Assembly (NCBI GenBank): GCA_025350045.1
Contig: JANXYM010000054.1
Location: 1 to 58,335, forward strand
Reading direction: 5' to 3'
DNA: 58,335 bases
Origin: Methanomicrobiales archaeon
Lineage (GTDB): Archaea > Halobacteriota > Methanomicrobia > Methanomicrobiales > Methanospirillaceae
Translations under genes and position numbers: made by a program
Notes under the pieces: generated by a model
The model's database searches: none
The model's input: only the letters and a program-made list of their open reading frames with translations
Told to the model about the DNA's origin: nothing
Shown: piece after piece, positions 26,538 through 35,256 of the stretch
How positions within the stretch are numbered: position 1 is the first letter of the stretch
Layout of the letters: each line of letters starts with the position of its first letter

Positions 26538-28037
26538 ATGCAGGAAGTTATCAAGAAAATGATCACGGAAGCGATGGCTGCCCAGCACGCTGACGTGAAC
26601 CAGATAAAAAAGAAACGCGGTGAAAAATTTGTCATCGAGGACACGAAAGTCTACGTTGACGCAGTCAAAAGCATGAAACCCGCCGGGGGCCAGAGCAAGG
26701 CAGTATTTGCCCTGCACACCGATTCAGTCAACGCCCATTACACCATTCTGAAGGGCCTGACGAACACCATTCGTCCCGAAGACGATCCCTATGTCGAGCA
26801 CTACCAGACACCGGTAATCCTGGAGATGCTGTACGATGCAGACCCGAAGTTCCGTAAAAGCGTGGACGTGTTCATCAAAGCGGTTGGCAAGGCCGATGCC
26901 CTGATCGGCAAGGAATCGGCCCGCCGGTACGCTGGATTCTATGGCCCCACCTGTGTCGTAGACTTTGCCCTGATCCCGGGGAGCAGCAGCAACATCGTCA
27001 ACCAGATCCTCAAAACCACGGATATTCCGGTTGCACACAAGCAGGCGATCCTTGCCGCGAAATCATGGGGTATGAACACCTCGTACGGCATCGGGGATGT
27101 CTTTGCCCACGCGGTCGAGGGAGGAGCCACTCTTGCAGACGCGGTAAAGAAGGAAGTCGCGATGGTCCAGTCCATCTACGACACACCGGTCGATGCCCAG
27201 GCACAACTCATGGACAGTGTGGGCCAGTCCTCGTTCGACTGCCGGAAATACATGAAGGATTACCGCACGAAGATGAACGGTGCGGTCAAAGCATCGCTCG
27301 ACGAAGGGGTTCACTACGGCAACATCGTTACCGTACCGGCGTACTGTGTCGGGGACATCGCCCACCACATCTCCCAGTCCACGTACAACATGTGCAAGGA
27401 CGATGTGATCATGGCAGTCATCGAAGCGGTGACGGAGGTCATGGACAAGACCCTGCACGCGGCAGCACCGAAGATGAAGACCGAGAACGAAGTGCTCTCG
27501 GTGGCGACCGGTGCATCGGCAAGTGCTGCGGAGTATATCCTCGAACTCGACGGCTTCAACGCGATCATGGTCGTGGACATGCTCACCAAACGCTACCACA
27601 ATTATGTCCAGCTGTACCCGAAGCGCGGTGCGGCCATCGAGCTCCACAACTGCGATTTCATGGATATGATCTACCGGGGCTGGAAGATGGTGGACAAGGC
27701 CCGGAGGATGCAGAGCAGCGAGCCCGGCCTCGTGAAACCTAAGGTCGGAGGATTCGACGTTGATCTCTCACCGGTTCTCAGGAACGAGGTGCTGGCCAAC
27801 CCGCAGCGGTACGCCTACCCTGCCTGTGCAATGACGGTGCGGTTCTCGGCGATGATGCGCCTCTCCGATTACCCGTGCCTGCTGACAAGCGAGCCGGTCA
27901 CGGCAACACTGATGACGAACATCATTGCCCTCAGCAAGGATGTCCCGGCGGCGCCGGCACGGATCTGCAAGGACTGCGCATCGGCCGCACTGATGGATTT
28001 CCGGCACTGCTCCTGCCAGTGGAAGGAAGCGGTCTGA
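26538..28037 (+). CDS. DUF2193 family protein
   Basis: A 499-residue soluble protein that I recognise as DUF2193, a methanogen family of unknown function. Features are a repeated helical pattern, conserved CRKYMKDYRTKM, and a cysteine-bearing C-terminus (ARICKDCASAALMDFRHCSC) that could bind metal or a cluster. The start at 26538 (MQEVIKKMITEAM) is chosen because the family begins there; ATGs at 26460 and 26472 are in frame but lead through a non-conserved Cys/Gly-rich stretch. It is followed after 8 bp by DUF2180 and then an aquaporin, clearly one operon. Confidence 0.8.
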   Translation: MQEVIKKMITEAMAAQHADVNQIKKKRGEKFVIEDTKVYVDAVKSMKPAGGQSKAVFALHTDSVNAHYTILKGLTNTIRPEDDPYVEHYQTPVILEMLYDADPKFRKSVDVFIKAVGKADALIGKESARRYAGFYGPTCVVDFALIPGSSSNIVNQILKTTDIPVAHKQAILAAKSWGMNTSYGIGDVFAHAVEGGATLADAVKKEVAMVQSIYDTPVDAQAQLMDSVGQSSFDCRKYMKDYRTKMNGAVKASLDEGVHYGNIVTVPAYCVGDIAHHISQSTYNMCKDDVIMAVIEAVTEVMDKTLHAAAPKMKTENEVLSVATGASASAAEYILELDGFNAIMVVDMLTKRYHNYVQLYPKRGAAIELHNCDFMDMIYRGWKMVDKARRMQSSEPGLVKPKVGGFDVDLSPVLRNEVLANPQRYAYPACAMTVRFSAMMRLSDYPCLLTSEPVTATLMTNIIALSKDVPAAPARICKDCASAALMDFRHCSCQWKEAV

Positions 28038-28045
28038 GGTGAATC

Positions 28046-28258
28046 ATGAAGTGCTACGTATGTGCAAAAGAGGGTAAAGAGAGCGACGCTGTAGCGGTAT
28101 GCGTTGCCTGCGGGATGGGGACCTGCATGAAACACACGATCCGGAAAGAAGTGGATGTCTGGGAGGGCACGTACCCACTCCCCTCCCGAAAACTTCCAAA
28201 GAAGATGCCCCGTATGCTCTGTCCGGACTGCAATGCCGCATACGGGGAGGGGAAGTGA
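28046..28258 (+). CDS. DUF2180 zinc-ribbon protein
   Basis: A 70-residue protein: MKCYVCAKEGKESDAVAVC, CVACGMGTCMKH and MLCPDCNAAYG. The spacing of eight cysteines plus one His fits two zinc sites, as in DUF2180, a small methanogen family of unknown function. It sits between DUF2193 and the aquaporin, and its TGA overlaps the aquaporin ATG by one base, so translation is coupled. It may serve as a partner or metal donor for DUF2193; this is inference from position. Confidence 0.8.
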   Translation: MKCYVCAKEGKESDAVAVCVACGMGTCMKHTIRKEVDVWEGTYPLPSRKLPKKMPRMLCPDCNAAYGEGK

Positions 28259-28998
28259 TGGCTTCGCTCGCTAATCGCAGTATTGCAGAGGGTGTCGGAA
28301 CAGCTCTCCTCGTGTACTTCGGTGCCGGAGCAGCAGCCATTACGCTGATGATCGCAAACGGGACAAAACCGGCAACCCCCTTTAATATCGGGATCGGCCA
28401 GCTCGGCGGGCTCGGGGACTGGTTCGCGATCGGGATCACGTTCGGGATCGTCATCGCTGCTGTCATCTATTCACTCGGCCGGGTCTCCGGGGCCCACATA
28501 AATCCGGCAGTGACGCTCGCACTCTGGGCAACGAAACGGTTCCCGGCCGGTGATGCCGTTGCGTACATCGTCGCGCAGTGTATCGGGGCCGCGATCGGGA
28601 GCCTGCTCTTCTTCCTGACCGTGGGAATGGATGCGGTCACGATCGGCGGGCTCGGGGCTACCGCACCGTTTCCCGGGATCGGGTACGGGCAGGCAATTCT
28701 TGTCGAGGCGATAGCGACCTTCGTGCTGATGCTCGTCATCATGGGTGTCGCGGTGGACGAACGCGCCCCACCGGGATTTGCCGGGCTCATCATCGGCCTG
28801 ACCGTGGCCGGGATGATCACGATGGCCGGCAACATCTCCGGGGCATCGCTCAACCCGGCCCGTACGTTCGGACCTTACGTGATGGACTTCCTGCTCGGGG
28901 GTTCGAACCTCTGGGCATTCTTTCCGATCTATATCATCGGGCCGGTCACAGGGGCAGTTTGTGCTGCAGTCTTCTACGACCGGATCACAGCGGAGTGA
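28258..28998 (+). CDS. Aquaporin / MIP-family channel
   Basis: A 246-residue channel of six helices and two NPA loops: GAHINPAVTLAL and GASLNPARTFGP. The arginine after the second NPA belongs to the selectivity filter. It resembles archaeal AqpM, which passes water and small uncharged solutes such as glycerol, CO2 or H2S; the true solute is not evident. The start ATG at 28258 overlaps the DUF2180 stop. Its presence in an operon with two methanogen-only proteins is unusual and suggests a dedicated small-solute function. Confidence 0.88.
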   Translation: MASLANRSIAEGVGTALLVYFGAGAAAITLMIANGTKPATPFNIGIGQLGGLGDWFAIGITFGIVIAAVIYSLGRVSGAHINPAVTLALWATKRFPAGDAVAYIVAQCIGAAIGSLLFFLTVGMDAVTIGGLGATAPFPGIGYGQAILVEAIATFVLMLVIMGVAVDERAPPGFAGLIIGLTVAGMITMAGNISGASLNPARTFGPYVMDFLLGGSNLWAFFPIYIIGPVTGAVCAAVFYDRITAE

Positions 28999-29105
28999 CG
29001 CCTCCGCAATCTTCTCTTTTTTATACCGGTAAGATATCCTCGTAAGATACAGAGAAGAAGCTGACCGGAAAAATGCAGGAATGAGGAGAGACTGATATCC
29101 CCGTA

Positions 29106-29332
29106 TCAATCATTATGGCGGTTTATGAGCCGGACGATCTTATCCCCGATCTTCTGTGCTTTCCCGCTTCCTTATCCGCGAGCACTTCGCCCTCATGGTA
29201 CCCGTTGCCCTTGACTGAGCCCAGCAATGAGAATTCATGAGTACTCAGGAAACCTTCAAGGGTCTGGATTGTCCGGCTTGCACCTTTGTGCGCCTGCACA
29301 GCTACAGCAACGCCCTTCCTACCAGCCTGCGG
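29106..29332 (-). pseudogene. Flavodoxin-like FMN protein remnant
   Basis: On the minus strand, after a TGA at 29333, the frame reads RKGVAVAVQAHKGASRTIQT, LEGFLSTHEFSLLGSV and GNGYHEGEVLADKEA, and then shifts to AQKIGDKIVRLINRH. This matches the C-terminal half of NADPH-dependent FMN reductase or flavodoxin-type proteins. The N-terminal FMN-binding half is missing and there is at least one frameshift near 29170, so it is a remnant. The rightward strand here contains only short chance frames. Confidence 0.55.
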
Positions 29333-29734
29333 TCATGGAAGATAGAATACGTACGGTCGATGAAATTCTTGAGATGGCCACACACGTTTTACCATAAGAG
29401 TGATGAAAAAAACCGATGAGCAGGGACGCCTCTACGGTACATTCAACCGGGTGCCGGAATGAAAAATCGTTTCAGCACCAATTTTTTATTTTATAATATT
29501 GTTGTCAGAGAAACAGACCTTCATATTCGTGTTCCGGTAGCCTTTTCAGGCCCGGATGGACTAAACTAAGTGGCGAAAACAGCCTCGATTCCAGGGACTC
29601 TGGTGGCCATTCTGCGAGGGGATTTCCTTCCTTATTTTTACAATCAGGGCAAAATTTTAGCGTATTTTCCACAGGAACCGAATCCGGCGAATTTACGGGC
29701 TTTTCCAGTACGGGGGAATATGCCGCGAGGGGGA

Positions 29735-29820
29735 AACGAAGCCCGCAAAGGGCCCGGATTACCCCTTCCGGGATACTCTTCCCGGGGGGTGTTAAAAAAG
29801 AGGGTGACTCTCCATCCTCA
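29735..29820 (-). repeat. Dispersed repeat, partial copy E
   Basis: Only the part nearest the upstream gene is present: GCCC-GCAAA-GGGC, the hairpin CCCGGA/TCCGGG and ACTCTTCCCG. This is followed by AAAAAAGAGGGTGACTCTCC, which closely matches the end of copy D. It lies directly beside copy D in the same orientation, as if a tandem copy had lost its distal half. Confidence 0.7.
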
Positions 29821-29822
29821 TA

Positions 29823-30135
29823 GGGTGGCGATGGGGGATCGCTTCCAAGCCCCAAAACAGCCCTTTTTTTCCCGGCGACCGTGCTACCCCCCATCCACCT
29901 CCCGTTTTGCCTCCCAAAAGCGTACATTAGCGTTTCTCAATCGGCACCAAAACACCCCGTTTGGTCAGAATCAAAAGGAAAAGGGGTATTTGAAAAACGT
30001 GTGTAAAAGTGTACCGTTTTTTGCAGAGAGAGTACAAAAAACAGTGAAGCGGGGCCCGCAAAGGGCCCGGATTGCCACTTCCGGGATACTCTTCCCGAAG
30101 GGTGCGAAAAAGAGGGTTACTCCCCATCCTCAAAC
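29823..30135 (-). repeat. Dispersed 290-bp repeat, copy D
   Basis: Copy of the element at 9381 with the core at 29918-29947 and hairpin CCCGGA/TCCGGG. The minus-strand frame reads GNPGPLRAP, KKRYTFTHVFQ, LVPIEKR-stop. Its right end overlaps the last codons and stop of the leftward gene at 30117, so that gene's C-terminus (FSPFEDGE) is partly repeat-derived. In the 1.1 kb between 28999 and 30117 only the flavodoxin remnant and repeats E and D are seen. Confidence 0.8.
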
Positions 30136-30560
30136 GGAGAGAAAGGATCATCCGTTCCGTCGCCGGCGGTACCGGACGAGTCCCCCGTTTTCACCGGAAG
30201 GGATTCACGCGGGATATACATGCCATCGGCCCGGATCTCCCGGAGGGAATCGTGCCGGATCAGGAAGAACTGCCAGGTTCTCTTTGGTGACCGGATCCAG
30301 AATTCCCGGGCGGTTACCTGTGTCAGGGCCACGCGGTGAAGGCTCGCGATCTCGCGCCGGTACCGGTGCAGGCACTCCAGCTCATAGGTGAACAGTGTCT
30401 GCGAACGTTTCACTTTCACAAACACATTCCGGTCCGGTTCGCAGATAATGAAATCGAACGCACTCCCCCGTTTGCCGGTCACCTCCTCCACGCTTCCGCG
30501 CCTGCCGGCAATATCCAGCGCCTCGTCAAGCGCGTTGAGCGGGCGCCGTCCCCGGGTCAT
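30117..30560 (-). CDS. Hypothetical protein, possible PD-(D/E)XK nuclease fold
   Basis: 147 residues starting MTRGRRPLNALDEALDIAG. The stretch FDFIICEPDRNVFVKVKRSQ followed by a helix (ECLHRYRREIASLH) resembles the core of restriction-endonuclease-like folds (D, then xVK). The Glu of the motif is replaced, so activity is doubtful. The C-terminal ~35 residues are Gly/Asp/Ser-rich and end in repeat D. It overlaps the preceding gene by 4 bp (ATGA), forming a two-gene unit. No named family was recognised. Confidence 0.55.
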   Translation of the reverse strand: MTRGRRPLNALDEALDIAGRRGSVEEVTGKRGSAFDFIICEPDRNVFVKVKRSQTLFTYELECLHRYRREIASLHRVALTQVTAREFWIRSPKRTWQFFLIRHDSLREIRADGMYIPRESLPVKTGDSSGTAGDGTDDPFSPFEDGE

Positions 30561-30964
30561 GACCCGCCCCCCTCACTCGTCCGGCCCAGTTCGAGATCTT
30601 CAACCCGGTATAAGAGATCACCGAGTCTGAAGAAGATCTCCTCGTTCATCCGGTCCTGCCGCTCCATTAAGGAACAGACAAGATCGCGGGCTACCGTCTC
30701 AAACTTCACGTACGGGATTTCGGGATCCTTCCCATAGATGGCCCGCTGGGTCCGGCACCGTAGTGAACTCTTTGGTTCCCGGGGCCGGCCAATACCCAGC
30801 CCCCTCAGGGCAGTCACCCGCTCGACAAGTTTCGGGCCGGTTTTTTTACCGGCCCCGGTCCGGGTTCCTGCCGTCTCGGTTGTGTTTGCCCCGGTTCCGG
30901 GTTCACCAGACCCGGCAGGGCCCGGTGCTTTTCCTGCATCATAATCTGTACATTTTTCTGTCAT
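30557..30964 (-). CDS. Hypothetical protein with Gly/Thr-rich N-terminus
   Basis: 135 residues. The first 45 are a low-complexity tail (PGPAGSGEPGTGANTTETAG). The rest is ordinary soluble sequence (LVERVTALRGLGIGRPREPK; FETVARDLVCSLMERQDRMN) with a predicted coiled helix near the end (NEEIFFRLGDLLYRVEDLEL). No family was recognised. Translational coupling to the nuclease-like protein suggests the two act together. The region is accessory: remnants and repeats on both sides. Confidence 0.55.
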   Translation of the reverse strand: MTEKCTDYDAGKAPGPAGSGEPGTGANTTETAGTRTGAGKKTGPKLVERVTALRGLGIGRPREPKSSLRCRTQRAIYGKDPEIPYVKFETVARDLVCSLMERQDRMNEEIFFRLGDLLYRVEDLELGRTSEGGGS

Positions 30965-31875
30965 TTCCCAAATCCTCCTTTTTTGTTTTTCTTTGTGTTC
31001 CCATACTCCTGCGTGATCGGCAGAGCCTCCGCTCTTCCGGATGATTGCACTAGATTATGCAGCCTCGAAGAGACCGCAGCGACCGGGATTCCGGGTACTG
31101 ATCAGTACTCAGCCGGAAACCGGTCTATGGATGAGACGAGTCAACGGCACAAGCCGGTGTCCGCCGGGAGAAAAGTTCCGGCTTTGGAGAAATTGCTGCG
31201 GCTTCCCAGAGCCAGCGATACATTCCCACACTACACGAAGCGGGATGGTGGGCGAGTCTGTGGGTCCGGGTGCAAGCGACCCGCAGTCTGCCAGTTCTTC
31301 CGGACAATCATCACAGGCCATTCTTCCGGCATACCAGGTCTTCTGTGCAGCATGCACTACACACACGAGAATCACCTGCATGAGGAGTAACCTTGCTATG
31401 CATTCCGCATCCCCCGGCGGGTGTGCAATCCGTCGGATCTTCGTCATAACGAGGTGGCTGAATTCGCGGGGCATTATGATAAGATCAGGTGGATAAATAT
31501 TCGATATATACTTCGTGGTTGAATGGGGGAGAGGTTTTTAAAGCCTTGCCAGAGGGACCATGTCGTCCTGGACAACCCGGACTTCCCCCAGCTCACCGCA
31601 CACATTCCACCAGCCCTGCCCGCTCCAGCTCTCGTGAGTGATCTGCCGCGCGAATCCCCACGCACAACCACGTAGCAAACAAAAATCCCGCCAAAACGCC
31701 CGGATCCTTTTCTCCCGGAACCCGCCCCCAATTCCCAATCAAAACCGTCCGGAACAATCCCGGGACAATCGCACAGAGCACGGACGAACCGCAGACTCTC
31801 GGATTTTCACGACCCTTAAGCCACCCGGCATGCAACATGGATGCAAACGGCTATAGCCGGATTTGGAGAAAAATC
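30965..31875. other. Long stretch with only weak reading frames
   Basis: The best candidates are leftward. 31109-31474 (121 codons, start MPREFSHLVMTKIRR, seven cysteines including MACDDCPEEL) has a TATA-like AATATTTATCC at 31491-31501. 31593-31838 (81 codons) has a hydrophobic stretch GVLAGFLFATWLCVGI. Neither has a recognised family or a strong ribosome site. No tRNA, repeat or operator was seen. Confidence 0.3.
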
Positions 31876-32730
31876 ATGAAAACCAGCAAGACATTATTCA
31901 CCGGCCTTTTCGTGCTCGGCCTGCTCTGCCTCAGTGGCATCGCAGCAGCACAGGAAGACACCTCGGTAACAGACACCTCAGGAACCGTACTGACCGATGA
32001 CATCTTACCCTATGACGGGCCGATCGGTGCAGGCAGCCCCCTCTACGGGCTGAAGATCGCGATGGAGGACATCGATGAGTCCTTTACCACAAACCAGAGC
32101 GAGCGGGTGGACAAGCAGATCGGCCACGGCCGGCTCCGCATTGCAGAAGTGCGCCGGGCGCTCGAGCTCAACCAGTCCGATTCTGCCCGGCAGGCACTCG
32201 ACCTCTACTGGCAGAAGATGAACCTCACCCGGTCCACCATAGCCCCGTTCGGGTCCAACGCCACCGGGCTGCTCCATGCGCAGGAACAGATCGTAAAACA
32301 CCAGTTTGTCCTGGAACAGCTCCTGCTCAGCCACCCGAACAACACCGGTCTCCAGCGAGCCTACAATAACAGCCTTGAACTCGAAGAGAAGTTCTCAGAA
32401 AAGACCGCGATGCACTTCAACCGCTCTGCAGGGAAGGACAACAAGACCATCCTAAAGGCGATAAAGCTGGAACATAAGGAGATGGAGCAGAACGGGAAGC
32501 CGGGCGTGACCAGCCAGCCATCAGTAACAGAGACACAGGAAAAGCAGACCGAATGGGAGAAGAACCAGAATAAGAAACCCGTATCGGACACCACAACCAC
32601 GATCACAACCCAGCCAACCGTAACCGGGAACCAGCAGCAGGGCCACCAGTCCAATGACAGCCTGACCGGTAACAGCGGGAATAATGGGAATGCGGATACC
32701 AAGGGAAAAGGCAATTCCCAGAACAAATAA
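31876..32730 (+). CDS. Secreted DUF5667-domain protein
   Basis: 284 residues with a signal peptide (TLFTGLFVLGLLCLSGIAAA). A DUF5667 domain follows (about 40-200): the hallmark SPLYGLKIAMEDIDESFT, then helices with QIGHGRLRIAEVRRALELN. The C-terminal ~80 residues are low-complexity Asn/Gln/Thr/Lys. It is exported, probably to the cell surface. The start at 31876 (MKTSK) is chosen because it opens the signal peptide; an ATG at 31837 is in frame. The membrane HTH gene downstream (97 bp) may regulate it. Confidence 0.72.
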   Translation: MKTSKTLFTGLFVLGLLCLSGIAAAQEDTSVTDTSGTVLTDDILPYDGPIGAGSPLYGLKIAMEDIDESFTTNQSERVDKQIGHGRLRIAEVRRALELNQSDSARQALDLYWQKMNLTRSTIAPFGSNATGLLHAQEQIVKHQFVLEQLLLSHPNNTGLQRAYNNSLELEEKFSEKTAMHFNRSAGKDNKTILKAIKLEHKEMEQNGKPGVTSQPSVTETQEKQTEWEKNQNKKPVSDTTTTITTQPTVTGNQQQGHQSNDSLTGNSGNNGNADTKGKGNSQNK

Positions 32731-32826
32731 TACAATACAGGTATGAATACAGCATGACCCGGCATCCACCGGGTTCTGCAATTTTTAATACCCGGACGTG
32801 AAAGTATTCCACTGGCACGTGGTCCC

Positions 32827-33789
32827 ATGAGATCGATGAACGGCAACAGCCTTCTTTTACTGGCAGTACTGCTGGTCTGCGTTTTACCGGCAGGCACAGC
32901 AGCAGCCCCTGTCCCGGCATATGCCACAACCTATACGATCACGGTTCAGGAAGACGGCTCTGCCCTCTGGCAGATTGAGTACCGCACGCTCCTTGCATCC
33001 GATGACGACCTGCTGGCGTTCGACAACTATTCCCGGGACATGCCTGCCGTCTACCTGCCCCAGGTACGGGACCTGATGCAGCGCTCCGCAGTCCAGGCAT
33101 CGGTTGCCGCCTCCAGGCCTATGGCGATCAGCAACGTGACCGGCAACACCGCAGTCCAGACCTCCCCTACAGGAAGGTACGGGATCGTCATCTATTCATT
33201 CAGCTGGTCGGGATTTGCAAAACCTGACGGCAGCCTTGCTATCGGCGATGCGTTTGCCGGAGGGATGTACCTTGCCAAGGACAATACGCTCGTTATCCGG
33301 TATCCCTATGGCTGGACCGTCTTGCAGGCAGAACCGGCACCCGACCAGCAGCGGGATGTGCTTGTCTGGTACGGCTTGCGGACGTTTGGTCCCGGAGAAC
33401 CCCGGGTCCTGCTCGAAAAACCTGCCTTCCCGCTCGTCCCCCTGATCGCCGGGATTAGTGTCGTCGCCGTCATTGCAGGATTTATTTTATACCGGGCAAC
33501 AAAGCGCCAGGCCGCGCCAGACCTGACCGATTACCGGGATGAGCCGGCGGATTCAGGCGAACCGGCTGCACTCCTGTCCGAAGCGGAGGAGGCTGGCCTT
33601 GAAGAGAGGATCATCAGGCTGCTCGAAGCCGGAGGGGGAGAGCAGTACCAGTCGGAGATCGTAAAGACGCTGGGCCTGCCAAAGTCAACGGTGAGTTCCG
33701 CCCTCAATAATCTTCACCGTAAAGGGATGATCCAGAAGGTAAAAAAAGGCCGGGAGAACCTCATCCGGCTCGTGCGGGGCCAAACGTAA
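32827..33789 (+). CDS. Membrane-tethered winged-helix regulator
   Basis: 320 residues: a signal peptide (1-26), an extracellular beta-rich domain (about 30-200; TYTITVQEDGSALWQIEYRT), a membrane helix (about 203-224, FPLVPLIAGISVVAVIAGFI), an acidic linker and a cytoplasmic winged helix (about 258-318; SEIVKTLGLPKSTVSSALNN). This design lets an outside signal reach a DNA-binding domain without a kinase. The likely target is the upstream DUF5667 surface protein. A hydrophobic start and GTGGTCCC upstream support the ATG at 32827, with MNGNS at 32836 as an alternative. Confidence 0.8.
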   Translation: MRSMNGNSLLLLAVLLVCVLPAGTAAAPVPAYATTYTITVQEDGSALWQIEYRTLLASDDDLLAFDNYSRDMPAVYLPQVRDLMQRSAVQASVAASRPMAISNVTGNTAVQTSPTGRYGIVIYSFSWSGFAKPDGSLAIGDAFAGGMYLAKDNTLVIRYPYGWTVLQAEPAPDQQRDVLVWYGLRTFGPGEPRVLLEKPAFPLVPLIAGISVVAVIAGFILYRATKRQAAPDLTDYRDEPADSGEPAALLSEAEEAGLEERIIRLLEAGGGEQYQSEIVKTLGLPKSTVSSALNNLHRKGMIQKVKKGRENLIRLVRGQT

Positions 33790-34059
33790 GATCAGGCACA
33801 ACATTCCTGTCCGTACCCTAACCGGAACTTTTTTTTAAGCATGTCCCCGGAACAGCAAATAAGCAACACGCAAAAACCGATCGCAGAGACCGGGTATATG
33901 CTATCGTGATCCAAACAGCGTATCTCACCTGCCCGTCATGTGCGAACAGGATACGGCATATCTTACCGCAAAACTGATAGCTTATTGTCCTCAGCGCCTA
34001 CCGTATAACGTATGAAGCCTGCAACGCCCGGTACCCCTCCGTTGTCACGGAACAACACC

Positions 34060-35220
34060 ATGGCCCGGTTCTTTTCCACCCATCCCTCCCGGGCGGACAA
34101 TTTCTCGGAATCGGTGATCCGCGAGATGACCCGGCTGTCCCTGAAGCATAACGCGATCAACCTTGCCCAGGGATTTCCGGACTTTCCCTGCCCTGCGGAA
34201 CTGAAAGCCGCAGCCTGTGCAGCTATCAACGAAGACTACAACCAGTACGCGATCACGTGGGGGGCACAGGACCTCCGCGAGGCGCTGGCAGCCCGGATCA
34301 GGCAGTTCAATGGCATGAACTTTGACCCGCAGACCGAGATCACGGTTACCTGCGGTTCTACCGAAGCGATGATGGCCTCGATGCTCGCCCTCATCCAGCC
34401 CGGCGATGAGGTGATTGTGCCAGAACCATTCTATGAGAATTACGGGCCCGACACCCGGATCTCGGGAGCGGTGCCGCGGTATGTCCAGGTAAAGGACGAT
34501 TTCTCGATCGATGAAGAGGCCTGGAAATCCGCGTTCAACAAGAAAACCCGGGCAATTATCCTCAATACCCCCAACAACCCGACCGGCAAGGTCTTCTCCC
34601 GGGAAGAACTTGCGTTCATCGCTGACCTCTGTATCGACCACAACGTGATCGCCATTACCGATGAGATTTACGAACACATCCTGTACGATGGCAGAAAACA
34701 TGTCTCGATAGGTGCACTGGACGGAATGCAGGATTGTACAATCACCATCGGCAGTTTCTCCAAGACCTACAGTGTCACCGGCTGGCGTGTCGGGTATGCC
34801 CTCGCAGGAAAGGAGATCACGGCACGCCTCCGCAAGATCCACGATTTCTTAACCGTGGGTGCCCCGGCCCCGCTGCAGCATGCCTGTGGTGCAGCACTCC
34901 GGCTGCCGGAATCCTATTACCATGAGCTTGCCCGGGAGTACGACCGGAAACGGCACATCCTCTTTGACGGGCTGAAGAAAGCCGGGTTCACCTGCCAGCT
35001 GCCGGAAGGCGCCTACTATATCTTTACGGATATTGCCGGGTTTGGCATGAACGATACGGAGTTCGCCCGCTATCTCGTGGAAAAGGCCGGGGTGGCAGCG
35101 GTACCGGGAAGCTCGTTTTACCATGAGGGGGGAGAGACGAAACTCCGGTTCACGTTCTCGAAAAGGGATGAGACATTAAACGAGGCGTGCCGGCGCCTTG
35201 AGACACTCGATTTGGGGTAA
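34060..35220 (+). CDS. Class I PLP aminotransferase (probable cysteate/aspartate type)
   Basis: 386 residues of a fold-type I aminotransferase. Substrate arginine loops and NTPNNPTGKVFS are present, the PLP lysine is in SFSKTYSVTGWRVGY, and the late RFTFSKRD holds the carboxylate arginine. Sequence alone gives an aspartate/aromatic-type enzyme. Its place beside, and convergent with, cysteate synthase and sulfopyruvate decarboxylase suggests that it converts cysteate to sulfopyruvate in coenzyme M synthesis; this is inference. The start at 34060 (MARFFSTHPSRAD) is preferred over 34012 because homology begins there. Confidence 0.85.
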   Translation: MARFFSTHPSRADNFSESVIREMTRLSLKHNAINLAQGFPDFPCPAELKAAACAAINEDYNQYAITWGAQDLREALAARIRQFNGMNFDPQTEITVTCGSTEAMMASMLALIQPGDEVIVPEPFYENYGPDTRISGAVPRYVQVKDDFSIDEEAWKSAFNKKTRAIILNTPNNPTGKVFSREELAFIADLCIDHNVIAITDEIYEHILYDGRKHVSIGALDGMQDCTITIGSFSKTYSVTGWRVGYALAGKEITARLRKIHDFLTVGAPAPLQHACGAALRLPESYYHELAREYDRKRHILFDGLKKAGFTCQLPEGAYYIFTDIAGFGMNDTEFARYLVEKAGVAAVPGSSFYHEGGETKLRFTFSKRDETLNEACRRLETLDLG

Positions 35221-35256
35221 GTCAAAATGCAAAAATTATTTTTTTAATCCATCCCT

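Noticed and set aside
27063-27647. A 194-codon leftward frame opposite DUF2193
   Set aside because: Val/His/Asp-rich shadow of a long conserved gene; no motif.
29505-29927. A 140-codon leftward frame beginning MYAFGRQNGRW
   Set aside because: It starts inside repeat D just after its VPIEKR stop. The same frame is broken by stops in copies A, B and C, so it is not conserved.
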